The notes under the pieces were generated by a model that did no database searches, was not told the origin of the DNA, and worked only from the letters and a program-made list of their open reading frames with translations. A stretch of 64,000 bases of DNA from Chitinophaga rhizosphaerae (lineage in GTDB: Bacteria; Bacteroidota; Bacteroidia; Chitinophagales; Chitinophagaceae), in assembly GCF_003958645.1 (NCBI RefSeq), contig NZ_RXLO01000013.1, positions 1-64,000 on the forward strand, read 5' to 3'. Shown here piece by piece: positions 49,992 to 59,064 of this stretch. Numbering within the stretch: the first letter of the stretch is position 1; each line of letters opens with the position of its first letter. Both the position numbers and the translations under genes were made by a program.

Positions 49992-52406
49992 ATGCAACTC
50001 CGCTCCATTCTAACCGTGTTGATCCTCATTGTGTGCACCTCCGTCTCATTTGCGCAACGCAACATCTACCTCAAGGTCACCGACGCCGGAGGGAACCCGC
50101 TTCCTTTCGCCAGTGTGGTCGTGAAAAAGGCCGCAGATTCTTCGCTCGTGAAGGGACAGATGAGCGATACCGACGGCAAAATCCAGTTCGAGTCCGTCAA
50201 CCCCGGGAAATATTTCATCGAAGCCTCCCAGATGGGGTTCACCACCGCACGCACAGCCGCTTTCCAGCTGCAGGAGAAAAACGTGGAATTGAAAGCTCTC
50301 GTACTCCAGGCCGCTCCCAAAAGCCTGAAAGGCGTTGAAGTAACGGCGCAGAAACCCTTCATCGAACGCGCGGAAGGAAAAACCGTGCTCAACGTCGAAG
50401 GCAGCGTGGCCGCGGCCGGCAACTCCGTGCTCGACCTCCTTCGCCGCGCACCGGGCGTTACGGTGGATAAAGACGATAACCTCGTCCTGAAAGGCAAACA
50501 GGGCGTAACGGTGATGATCGACGGAAAACTGACCTACCTGTCTAACGACGCGCTCGCCGAACTGCTGAAAAGCATGAACGCAGAGGGCGTATCTGCCATC
50601 GAAATAATTACCAGTCCCGGTGCGAAATACGATGCCGCCGGATCTTCGGGCATCATCAACATCAAGACGAAAAAAGGCCAGCTGACGGGCTTCAACGGAT
50701 CGGTGAGCCTTTCGGGAGGCAACGGCCGGTACATGTATTACAGCACGGGCGTAACGCTCAACTGGAGAACGAAGAAATTCAACGCCTTCGGGAACTTCAA
50801 CATCGGCGACCGCCAGGGATTCAATACCCGCGAACTGAACCGCAAAACCGGGGGCGACGAGCCACTCCATTATCACCAGAGCGTATTCCAGAAAAACGAT
50901 TTTCTCAACCGTTCCGGGAAGATCGGGTTCGACTGGTTCCTGGATGATAAACAAACCATCGGGGTGATGGCCAACGGGTATACCAACGCTTTCTGGCGCT
51001 CGGCGCCCAGTGCCACGGAGATCAGGCGGCCGGGGATGGATATCGATTCCGTCCTGTATTCTGATGTATCGGGGAATAACCGTTTCCGCGGCATTTCCAC
51101 CAACCTGAACTATAAACTGAAGATCGATACACTGGGGTCGGAATTATCCATGGACGCGGATTATGCGAAATTTTACAACCGCATGCACACATATCTGTCT
51201 GACAGCATGCGCCGCGAAGCTGATCACCAGATATTGAACCAGAGCGCCCTTCGTACCCTGCCTTTCACCCACATTACCATCCGCAGCATCAAGGCCGACT
51301 GGGTGCAGGCGCTGAACAAATCAACCAAGCTGGAAGCGGGCGCCAAAGGGAGTTTCGTGGAAACGGACAACAACATGGCCTACGATTCGATGGTTGGCGG
51401 CGGGTACAAACCCGTTTATTCCCAATACGATCAGTTCATTTACCGGGAAAATGTGCTAGCCGGTTACGCCACCCTGAAAAAGAACTGGAAGAAGCTCGAT
51501 ATGACCGCCGGGCTCCGTGTGGAACATACTTCCTCCGATGCAAATTCGATTTCGCTTAAAAACCGGATCAAAAGAAACTATACCGATTTCTTCCCCAACT
51601 TCACCGTCGACTATAAAATCTCGGACGATCACAAGGTGGGCGCCACTTACAACAAGCGCATCAACCGGCCGGGATACGGACAACTGAACCCGTTCATGTT
51701 CTTCCTCGACAAATACACCTTTTTCCGCGGGAACGCTTACCTCACGCCGGAATACACGCATAACACCGAGCTGTCGTACACTTTTAAAAATAAATACATT
51801 TTCTCCGCAGGCTATTCGCAAACCAACGACGTGATCGATGAATATTTGATACTGAACGAAAAATCGCGGGTGACGACGAGCACTTCCCGTAACCTGGGAA
51901 CGCGGAAAAATATTTCGGCGGAAGTGACGCTGCCGGTGGATTTCACGAAATGGTGGAATACGAACACCAATGCCGCCATTTTCCATAACCAGTATTACAT
52001 CCGCGATTCGCTCGGGGATTTTTCGACCAAAAGCCTCTCCTGGCACTTTAATTCCACCCACACCTTCTCCCTGCCCAAGGAGATCAAGATCGAGCTGAGC
52101 GGCTGGTACGAGGCGCCCAACGTATACGGCATCTGGCGCTCGAAAGCGATGTGGGCCGCCAACGCCGGCGTGCAGAAAACGGTGATGAACAAGAAAGGCA
52201 CGCTGAAAGTAAGCGTGAACGATATTTTCGCTTCCGCACGTTTCCGGGGAACGGCGGATTTCAACAATGTATATCTCGATGTGAACAACCGCTGGCAAAA
52301 CCGGACGCTGAACGTTTCGTTCACCTACCGCTTCGGGAATTCGAAAGTGGAAGGTGCGCGCGAACGGAAATCGGGCAGCGAGGAGGAAAGCCGCCGCGCG
52401 GGTTGA
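49992..52406 (+). CDS. TonB-dependent receptor-like outer membrane protein
   Basis: 804 residues. A signal peptide ends VSFAQ. A carboxypeptidase-regulatory domain (about 22-110: LKVTDAGGNPLPFASVVV, DTDGKIQFESVNPGKYFIEASQMGF) and a plug-like domain (LLRRAPGVTVDKDDNLVLKGKQGVTVMIDGK, EIITSPGAKYDAAGSSGIINIKTKK) precede a C-terminal barrel ending LNVSFTYRFG. It belongs to the outer-membrane-barrel group without a SusD partner. The ligand is unknown. It may be regulated with the sugar genes through the palindrome upstream. Confidence 0.93.
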   Translation: MQLRSILTVLILIVCTSVSFAQRNIYLKVTDAGGNPLPFASVVVKKAADSSLVKGQMSDTDGKIQFESVNPGKYFIEASQMGFTTARTAAFQLQEKNVELKALVLQAAPKSLKGVEVTAQKPFIERAEGKTVLNVEGSVAAAGNSVLDLLRRAPGVTVDKDDNLVLKGKQGVTVMIDGKLTYLSNDALAELLKSMNAEGVSAIEIITSPGAKYDAAGSSGIINIKTKKGQLTGFNGSVSLSGGNGRYMYYSTGVTLNWRTKKFNAFGNFNIGDRQGFNTRELNRKTGGDEPLHYHQSVFQKNDFLNRSGKIGFDWFLDDKQTIGVMANGYTNAFWRSAPSATEIRRPGMDIDSVLYSDVSGNNRFRGISTNLNYKLKIDTLGSELSMDADYAKFYNRMHTYLSDSMRREADHQILNQSALRTLPFTHITIRSIKADWVQALNKSTKLEAGAKGSFVETDNNMAYDSMVGGGYKPVYSQYDQFIYRENVLAGYATLKKNWKKLDMTAGLRVEHTSSDANSISLKNRIKRNYTDFFPNFTVDYKISDDHKVGATYNKRINRPGYGQLNPFMFFLDKYTFFRGNAYLTPEYTHNTELSYTFKNKYIFSAGYSQTNDVIDEYLILNEKSRVTTSTSRNLGTRKNISAEVTLPVDFTKWWNTNTNAAIFHNQYYIRDSLGDFSTKSLSWHFNSTHTFSLPKEIKIELSGWYEAPNVYGIWRSKAMWAANAGVQKTVMNKKGTLKVSVNDIFASARFRGTADFNNVYLDVNNRWQNRTLNVSFTYRFGNSKVEGARERKSGSEEESRRAG

Positions 52407-52494
52407 TGCCTTTTCGTAACTTGGCCTCCGTGGCCACGCCGCTTACGAACCCGGAGAATCATGCATTCGCCGGGTTTTTTCGTATATTCCGAAT

Positions 52495-53643
52495 ATGAAA
52501 ATTCCACGTTTTCTGGCGGTACTATGGTTAATGCTCAGCCTGGAACCCGCCATCGCACAGCATCGCCTTCCCGATTGGGCCATGGGAGGGTTCGTGAGGC
52601 CCGAAGGCGTCAATCCCGTCATTTCCCCCGACAGTCTTGTAAAATTCTGGTGCCCCATGCGCGGCGACTCCGTGGCCTGGGAATCCAACGACACGTTCAA
52701 TCCCGCCGCGGCGGTGAAAGACGGGCGCATCGTGCTGCTGTACCGTGCGGAAGACAAATCGGGTGTGGGCATCGGGTTCCGCACCTCCCGCCTCGGATAT
52801 GCCGAAAGCCGCGACGGCATTGCTTTTGACAGGATGCGCACGCCGGTACTTTTTCCAGGGCCAGACAGCCAGCAGGTAAACGAATACCCCGGCGGGTGCG
52901 AAGACCCGCGCGTGGCCGTAACGCCCGGCGGACTGTACGTCATGCTCTACACCCAATGGAACCGCAAGATCGCACGGCTGGGCGTGGCCACCTCGCGCGA
53001 TCTGGTGCGTTGGCAGAAGCACGGGCCCGCTTTCGCGAAGGCTTTTAATGGGAAGTTCGGGGAACGGTGGAGCAAATCCGCTTCGCTGGTGACGGAAATC
53101 CTGGATGGAAAACAGGTGATCTCACAGATCAACGGGCGATATTTCATGTATTGGGGCGAAAACGGGGTGTACGGCGCCTGGTCAGACAACCTGACCGACT
53201 GGGAGCCCGTGGTGGACGCGGCGGGCGAGCTGAAGGCGTTTATCCGTCCGCGTAACGGGTATTTCGACAGCGACCTCACGGAATGCGGGCCGCCGGCCAT
53301 CAAAACCCCGTCCGGCATCCTGCTGCTCTATAACGGGAAGAACAAATCCGGCCCCAACCGCGACCCCCGTTTCAACGCCAATGCCTATTGCGCCGGCCAG
53401 GTGCTGTTCGACGCGGCGGACCCTACGAAACCCATCGCCCGGCTGGACGTGCCGTTCCTCCGGCCCATGGCGCCTTTCGAGAAAAGCGGTCAGTACCGCG
53501 ATGGAACGGTGTTCATCGAAGGGATGGCTTACCTCGGCGGGAAGTGGTACCTGTATTATGGATGCGCCGATTCAAGGGTGGGCGTCGCTATCTACGATCC
53601 CGCGCAGCCGGCCGTGGCGGACCCTGTGCCCGAAGCGCCCTGA
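52495..53643 (+). CDS. Exported GH130-like five-bladed propeller (mannoside phosphorylase family)
   Basis: 382 residues. A signal peptide ends EPAIAQ. A five-bladed beta-propeller follows, with GH130-like blocks NDTFNPAAAVKDGRIVLLYRAED, FRTSRLGYAESRDGIAFDR, YPGGCEDPRV (E136-D137), and YYGCADSRVGVAIYDP at the end. GH130 enzymes phosphorolyse or hydrolyse beta-mannosides. Periplasmic members are more often hydrolases because phosphate is limiting there. The exact linkage is not assigned. Confidence 0.85.
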   Translation: MKIPRFLAVLWLMLSLEPAIAQHRLPDWAMGGFVRPEGVNPVISPDSLVKFWCPMRGDSVAWESNDTFNPAAAVKDGRIVLLYRAEDKSGVGIGFRTSRLGYAESRDGIAFDRMRTPVLFPGPDSQQVNEYPGGCEDPRVAVTPGGLYVMLYTQWNRKIARLGVATSRDLVRWQKHGPAFAKAFNGKFGERWSKSASLVTEILDGKQVISQINGRYFMYWGENGVYGAWSDNLTDWEPVVDAAGELKAFIRPRNGYFDSDLTECGPPAIKTPSGILLLYNGKNKSGPNRDPRFNANAYCAGQVLFDAADPTKPIARLDVPFLRPMAPFEKSGQYRDGTVFIEGMAYLGGKWYLYYGCADSRVGVAIYDPAQPAVADPVPEAP

Positions 53644-53719
53644 TCGCCGCTCGTCATTTCCGGCTTGCAGAATCCGGTGTAATGTGTAGATTTAGTGCGC
53701 TATCTTACCCGTAACGCTT

Positions 53720-54805
53720 ATGCTCAGAACTTATGCCCTCGCCGGTTGCCTCCTGTGCTCCGCCGCCGCCATCGCGCAGCAGAAAATGGATTTCGAAAAG
53801 TACGATCCCGTATCCACGCTGAAAGTGCCGGAACATCCGTTGTCGCGCGCTAAATTCCCCTTTGTCGACGTCCATAACCACCAATGGAACATGGGCTCCG
53901 CATCGCTCGGGAACCTGACCAGTGCTATGGACAAGCTCAATATGCGCGTGATGGTGAATCTCAGCGGCGGCAACGGCAGCGGGCTGAAAGCCATGACGGA
54001 TAACATCAAAGCCAGCGCGCCGAAGCGTTTCCTCGTGTTCCATAATATTAATTTCAATGGGATCGGTGAGGAGGGATGGACGGCCAAAGCCGTGGCCCAG
54101 CTGGAACAGGATGTGCGCGAAGGTGCGGGGGGACTGAAGGTTTTCAAGAACCTCGGCCTCAGCGTGAAAGATAATAAAGGCAACCGCGTGGCGGTCGACG
54201 ATCCCCGGCTGGACGCTATCTGGGCCAAGTGCGGCGAGCTGAAAATCCCGGTGCTGATCCACACCGCCGATCCCAAACCCTTCTGGGACCCGGTAGACGA
54301 GCACAACGAGCGCTGGCTGGAGATCGTGACGCATCCCGGCCGCAAACGCGGGCCCGATAATCCCGCGCCCTGGGAAACGCTTATCGCCGAGCAGCACCGG
54401 ATGTTCAAAAAACATCCCAAAACCACGTTCATCGACGCGCACTTCGGATGGTACGCAAACGATCTGGCCAAACTTTCCCGGTTGATGGACGATATGCCCA
54501 ACATCGTGGTGGAATTCGGTGCCGTGATCGCCGAACTGGGCCGTCAGCCCAAAACGGCGCGCGCGTTTTTCGAAAAGTACCAGGACAGGATCCTCTTCGG
54601 GAAAGATTCCTGGGTGCCGGAAGAATATGCCACCTATTTCCGCGTGCTGGAAACCGCGGACGAATATTTCCCCTATCACAAGAAATACCATGCGTTCTGG
54701 CGCATGTACGGCCTCAACCTGCCGGATAATATCCTCAAAAAGGTATACTACAAAAACGCCCTCCGCATCCTGCCTAAAATCGATAAAACGCAATTCCCGG
54801 ATTGA
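53720..54805 (+). CDS. Exported amidohydrolase (amidohydrolase-2 family)
   Basis: 361 residues. A signal peptide ends AAAIAQ. A TIM-barrel metal hydrolase follows: FPFVDVHNHQWNMGS (HxH), VLIHTADPKPFWDP (His), TTFIDAHFGWYANDL (His), and ILFGKDSWVP (Asp-like position). It fits the PF04909 group, which includes decarboxylases and lactone hydrolases. The substrate is not assigned. It follows the GH130-like gene by 76 bp and precedes an unknown gene by 3 bp. Confidence 0.85.
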   Translation: MLRTYALAGCLLCSAAAIAQQKMDFEKYDPVSTLKVPEHPLSRAKFPFVDVHNHQWNMGSASLGNLTSAMDKLNMRVMVNLSGGNGSGLKAMTDNIKASAPKRFLVFHNINFNGIGEEGWTAKAVAQLEQDVREGAGGLKVFKNLGLSVKDNKGNRVAVDDPRLDAIWAKCGELKIPVLIHTADPKPFWDPVDEHNERWLEIVTHPGRKRGPDNPAPWETLIAEQHRMFKKHPKTTFIDAHFGWYANDLAKLSRLMDDMPNIVVEFGAVIAELGRQPKTARAFFEKYQDRILFGKDSWVPEEYATYFRVLETADEYFPYHKKYHAFWRMYGLNLPDNILKKVYYKNALRILPKIDKTQFPD

Positions 54806-54808
54806 TGT

Positions 54809-55303
54809 ATGAAGAATTGGCAGGTAGCACTTTCGTTTTACAGGACGATCGGATGGTTTGATTACCGGGTGGCGGAAGAAAGGGCCCGGTTGACGGAAAT
54901 TTACCGGCAATGCAGGACGATTGCGGGCAAGGCGCTGCATTTCAGTGCATCGGAAGGAGGCACATCCGATGATATTTTCCCTTTATGCCTGTTCCAGGAA
55001 CAGCTGTATGGATTGAAGACCGGAAAAGAATTTATCTCCGTCGGTGTTTTTCCCATTCCCGACAAAACTGAATTCGACGATGCGCTGGCGCGGGCTTCGC
55101 TTTCCTATGTAAATATGATGGTATATTTTTTTATGGCCGAACCGGAGTCTTTGCCGGAAACCATCAATAATAATGCATATACGGAGCATGATCTTCCTCC
55201 GTTTATTAAAATTTCGATGGCGGATGAAGGACCGGTGGAGCTGACATGCTCGCCAGGAATTATTTTACCGCAACAAATTGCGGAAGCCTGGCGGCGTTTG
55301 TAA
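54809..55303 (+). CDS. Hypothetical 164-residue protein
   Basis: A soluble protein with no signal peptide and no family I recognise. It begins MKNWQVALSFYRTIGWFDYR and has a helical first half, then strands (KEFISVGVFPIPD, SYVNMMVYFFMAEPES, LPPFIKISMADEGPVEL). It is noticeably more AT-rich than its neighbours (for example about 55110-55170), which may mean recent acquisition or relaxed constraint. Starts 3 bp after the amidohydrolase stop, so it is probably co-transcribed. Confidence 0.65.
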   Translation: MKNWQVALSFYRTIGWFDYRVAEERARLTEIYRQCRTIAGKALHFSASEGGTSDDIFPLCLFQEQLYGLKTGKEFISVGVFPIPDKTEFDDALARASLSYVNMMVYFFMAEPESLPETINNNAYTEHDLPPFIKISMADEGPVELTCSPGIILPQQIAEAWRRL

Positions 55304-55329
55304 CTGCCGTATAAACCGTACATTGCAGC

Positions 55330-55788
55330 ATGCAGTACAAAATGGAAAAACCGGTGCGTGGCACCATCGGGGAAGTGAAATACCGCTGCGTGATCGAATG
55401 GCGGAACGGGACCTTCATCGCGGATGAACCCGAAAAAACGGGCGGGCAGGATTCCGGCCCGGACCCTTTCTCCCTTTTCCTCTCCTCGCTCGCATCCTGT
55501 ACCCTGGCCACTTTGCGGATGTACATCGACCGCAAGGGGTGGGACATCCCTACCATCACCGTCAACTGCAACATGGCGCAGCGTGTGAACGACGGCCAGC
55601 TCATTTCCGTCATCGACCGCGACGTGTATTTCCATCCAGACGCCGATCCCGAGCAAAGGGAAAGGCTCCTGCAGATCGCGAAGGCCTGTCCCATTTCGAA
55701 AATGCTGGAGGGTTCCCTCCTGATCCGGACCGAGATCAGCGGGGGAGAAGCGTTTTCGGAGGAAATGATCCTGCGCAGCGGGGAATAA
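55330..55788 (+). CDS. OsmC-family peroxiredoxin-like protein
   Basis: 152 residues, OsmC/Ohr fold. The two family cysteines are C57 (LSSLASCTLATLRMY) and C120 (IAKACPISKML). OsmC-type proteins use this pair to reduce organic or fatty hydroperoxides with dihydrolipoyl or thiol partners. An inner ATG at 55342 is an alternative start. No partner reductase is adjacent. Confidence 0.9.
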   Translation: MQYKMEKPVRGTIGEVKYRCVIEWRNGTFIADEPEKTGGQDSGPDPFSLFLSSLASCTLATLRMYIDRKGWDIPTITVNCNMAQRVNDGQLISVIDRDVYFHPDADPEQRERLLQIAKACPISKMLEGSLLIRTEISGGEAFSEEMILRSGE

Positions 55789-55877
55789 CACATCATATTC
55801 CGCATGTGGCCCATTGTTGTAACGCAACGCTACGCGTGAGGCTGTTATAAATCCGTAAATTGTAACAAAAAAATATC

Positions 55878-57236
55878 ATGGCAGGAACACTGGAAAAGAT
55901 CCGGCAGGCCTACCGCCTGTTCAAATCCATCGACTTCGACCAATTGAACAAACTCTCGAAGAAAGTGGATCTGCAGAAGGTAATGGAAGGGTTTTCAAAA
56001 CTGGACGACAGGCAGTTGAAAGGTTTGATGAAGATGATGGAAGGCAGGAAGAAGGAAAAAGTGCTGCCGGAAATCAATGCTGATTTTTACGAATTGCATT
56101 TGCGCCTGAGCGATGAAGACCGGGCCCTTCAGCTGAAAGTCCGTGAATTCATGGAGCGCGAAATTGCGCCGATCGTCAATAACTACTGGCTGCACGATGA
56201 GTTCCCGTATGAAGTGATCCCCAAATTCGCGGAGTTGAACGTTTGCGGCCTCACTTACCAGGGATACGGTTGCCCCGGCAAATCGTTCCTCATGGAAGGC
56301 ATCATCGCCATGGAAATGGGAAGGGTGGATGCGAGCATCGCTACATTCTTCGGTGTGCAGAGCGGCCTGGCCATGGGGTCCATTTACCTGTGCGGTTCGG
56401 AAGCGCAGAAGCAGGAATGGCTTCCCGGTATGCAGCAGTTCAAAACCATCGGCGCGTTCGGCCTCACGGAACCCGAAGTGGGCTCTGGCGCGGCGGGAGG
56501 CCTCACCGTTACCGCGCAGCGCACGGCCGACGGATGGGTGCTCAACGGCCAGAAGAAATGGATCGGCAATGCCCCCTTCGCCGACGTTACCGTGATTTGG
56601 GCCAAAGACCTGGGAGACGGCGAAGTGAAAGGGTTCCTCGTGCGCAAGGGCACGCCCGGCTTCAATGTCGACAAGATCAAAGGCAAAATGGCCCTCCGCA
56701 TCGTGCAGAACGGGCTCATCACCCTCGACAATTGCGTGGTGGAAGAAAAAGACCGGCTGCAAAACGCCAATTCCTTCAAAGATACCGCCCGCGTGCTCCA
56801 GATGACCCGCGCCGGCGTGGCCTGGATGGCCGTTGGCTGCGCCCGCGGCGCCTATGAGAACGCGCTCGGTTACACCTTGAAAAGGAAACAGTTCGGCCGG
56901 TCCATCGCTTCGTTCCAGCTCATCCAGAACCACCTCGTGGAAATGCTCAGCAACCTCACCGCCATGCAGTCGCTCGTATTTAGATTGTCGGAGTTGCAGG
57001 ACCAGGGCCTGCTCAAAGACGAACACGCCTCCCTGGCGAAAGTTTTCTGTTCCCTCCGCACGCGCGACATCGTGAGCCGCGCCCGCGAAGTCATGGGCGG
57101 AAACGGCATTCTGCTCGAACATAATGTGGCGCGCTTCGTGGCCGATGCGGAAGCGATCTATTCCTACGAAGGCACCAAGGAAATCAATTCCCTCATCGTT
57201 GGCCGGGCCATCACCGGTTTCAGCGCATTCGTATAA
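55878..57236 (+). CDS. Acyl-CoA dehydrogenase with N-terminal helical extension
   Basis: 452 residues, about 60 longer than normal. Residues 1-65 are charged amphipathic helices (KIRQAYRLFKSIDFDQLNKLSKK, LKGLMKMMEGRKKEK). The flavoenzyme core follows: FGLTEPEVGSGAAGGLTV, QKKWIGNAPFADVTVIWAK, FGRSIASFQLIQ, and SYEGTKEINSLIVGRAITG with the likely catalytic Glu431. Position and context of Glu are those of the glutaryl/butyryl-CoA dehydrogenase group, but EGTK rather than EGTH argues against a strict glutaryl-CoA substrate. The extension may mediate membrane or partner binding, which is inference. Confidence 0.88.
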   Translation: MAGTLEKIRQAYRLFKSIDFDQLNKLSKKVDLQKVMEGFSKLDDRQLKGLMKMMEGRKKEKVLPEINADFYELHLRLSDEDRALQLKVREFMEREIAPIVNNYWLHDEFPYEVIPKFAELNVCGLTYQGYGCPGKSFLMEGIIAMEMGRVDASIATFFGVQSGLAMGSIYLCGSEAQKQEWLPGMQQFKTIGAFGLTEPEVGSGAAGGLTVTAQRTADGWVLNGQKKWIGNAPFADVTVIWAKDLGDGEVKGFLVRKGTPGFNVDKIKGKMALRIVQNGLITLDNCVVEEKDRLQNANSFKDTARVLQMTRAGVAWMAVGCARGAYENALGYTLKRKQFGRSIASFQLIQNHLVEMLSNLTAMQSLVFRLSELQDQGLLKDEHASLAKVFCSLRTRDIVSRAREVMGGNGILLEHNVARFVADAEAIYSYEGTKEINSLIVGRAITGFSAFV

Positions 57237-57259
57237 CTTTACTAACCCATCAGCATAAC

Positions 57260-57292
57260 GCCGGCGTCAAATTTGGCGCCGGCTGTTTTTTT
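57260..57292 (+). terminator. Terminator after the second acyl-CoA dehydrogenase
   Basis: GCCGGCG (57260-57266) pairs with CGCCGGC (57277-57283), followed by TGTTTTTTT. Confidence 0.88.
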
Positions 57293-57426
57293 GTGAAGCG
57301 CCTCCGGCCGGAGCGCCCGTCTGCATATAAAAATTCCTTAACTTACATATACTGAAGCATTGCCCCAATCCACGCACCATCAGCCGCGTATCGTTGTTCC
57401 TATTACCCCGGTCAAACCCCACTATC

Positions 57427-59010
57427 ATGCAATACTTTGATTTTCACACCCATCCCATCCTCAAACAGCTGTTCAGCGAATCCGGGACCGTTACCGATAT
57501 GCTCGGCCGGAACGAAGTGAAAGTCCTGCAATCGCAGTGTACAGACATTCCCAACATCATCCAGTCACAAATCCACCCTTCGCAACTGGGCAATTACGCC
57601 GAAGGCGTGCTCCTGGGCATCGTGCTGTACAGTATGGAAAGCTACCTGGCCGCGGAGGTCATTCCCCTCCGGCAGCACCTCCGCGCGGGATCGCAGCACA
57701 AATTGTCGGAGCCGCTGCTCAAAAAGATCGTCCGCAACGAATACAAAGCCTACACCGATTTCCTCATCAACCGCACCCTTAACGCATATCTCGACAACAG
57801 CGATATCTTCAACGTGATAACGCGCGACACCTTCACAAACGGTCTTCGCACCGACCGGATCAATATTTTCTTCGTGGTGGAAGGATGCCATTCATTTGTT
57901 GACAGTGTGAACCGGACCGGCCATGGGAAATTTTTCCCGGTCGATGAGATCGTCGATAACCTCGACCGGCTCCTGGCGCGGAATGTGCCCATCCTGGCCG
58001 TCAACCTCACGCACATGCAGCAATCCAGCCTTTGCAACCACGCATTCGGCATCCAGCTCACCGATCCCAAACCGTTTTTCCCGACGGGCAACGGCATGGA
58101 GCCAGACGGGTATGCGGTGGCGCAGGCGCTGTTCGACCGCGGCATCCATCCCGACCTCAAACATATGAGCTACAAATCGCGCCGCGATCTCATGCGGGCG
58201 GTAGACGGGGTGGGCAATACACCGCTCCATTCCCCGATGCCGCTGCTTTGTTCGCATGCGGGCTTTACCGGCATCCCGTTCGAAGCCTGGCCCGAATACG
58301 CCGCGCTGATAAGGGCAGAAGGGCCGGTGGTGCGCGTGGAAATGGCGAAAACGTTGTCGGTGGAAAGTAATCCATCGCCCATTTGTACGCCCACTTTCAA
58401 CATGTCTACCATCAACCTGTTCGACGAAGAGATCGCCTGGATCGTAAGCCACGGCGGCATGATCGGGCTATCGATGGACCGGCGCATCCTCGGCTACGTG
58501 GATCCGTTCGATGCGGACGTAGACGGCCGGCTGGACGGCGATTTTGTGGTGGATACGGAATTTATTTCGCTGGCGGAGTGGGACGAATTACAAATCGATC
58601 TCGGCAAATACCGTAAAAAGGTGGATGCCGATCATTGCCTGACCGTGGCGCGACTGAAGAAGAATTGGGAAGAACAGGGGATGCAGGAACGCTGGTACTT
58701 CGATCACATTTTCCTGCACCTGAAACATTTCTTCCAGACCTGTCTGCGGGCGGGCATTCCGCTCGAAACGTCCATCCGCCATATTACCATCGGCAGCGAT
58801 TTCGACGGGCTCATCAATCCATTCATCACCATGCCCGGCGTGCGGGATATGGAACGCCTCAAACGCACCATCCGCAACGAGTTTAAAGTATACCTGTCGC
58901 AATTGGAGGATGCGTCTGAATGGTGCGACGATCTCGATGTAGCCCAATTTGCGGAAAACCTCTTCTTCGAAAACGGTTACCGGTTCGTGAAAGATTTCAT
59001 GGAGCGATAA
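57427..59010 (+). CDS. M19-like (membrane dipeptidase-type) metallohydrolase
   Basis: 527 residues, longer than typical renal-dipeptidase homologues (about 350-400). Metal-binding parts are MQYFDFHTHP (HxH at the very start), a Glu in FVVEGCHSF, LAVNLTHM, PLLCSHAGFTG (His), and TIGSDFDGLINPF (Asp), the M19 signature. A long insert lies between the first and second blocks. It has no signal peptide. It may hydrolyse dipeptides or a related amide. The ATG at 57427 directly precedes the metal motif. Confidence 0.82.
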   Translation: MQYFDFHTHPILKQLFSESGTVTDMLGRNEVKVLQSQCTDIPNIIQSQIHPSQLGNYAEGVLLGIVLYSMESYLAAEVIPLRQHLRAGSQHKLSEPLLKKIVRNEYKAYTDFLINRTLNAYLDNSDIFNVITRDTFTNGLRTDRINIFFVVEGCHSFVDSVNRTGHGKFFPVDEIVDNLDRLLARNVPILAVNLTHMQQSSLCNHAFGIQLTDPKPFFPTGNGMEPDGYAVAQALFDRGIHPDLKHMSYKSRRDLMRAVDGVGNTPLHSPMPLLCSHAGFTGIPFEAWPEYAALIRAEGPVVRVEMAKTLSVESNPSPICTPTFNMSTINLFDEEIAWIVSHGGMIGLSMDRRILGYVDPFDADVDGRLDGDFVVDTEFISLAEWDELQIDLGKYRKKVDADHCLTVARLKKNWEEQGMQERWYFDHIFLHLKHFFQTCLRAGIPLETSIRHITIGSDFDGLINPFITMPGVRDMERLKRTIRNEFKVYLSQLEDASEWCDDLDVAQFAENLFFENGYRFVKDFMER

Positions 59011-59039
59011 AGAAAGGGCCGGCCCAAATGAGCCAGCCC
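59009..59039 (-). terminator. Minus-strand terminator after the MBL-rhodanese gene
   Basis: GGGCCGGC (59016-59023) and GCCAGCCC (59032-59039) form a stem with one mismatch. The minus strand then runs into TTTCTTT. Confidence 0.65.
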
Positions 59040-59064
59040 GACTTAACCTGATGCGTACGGGCAT

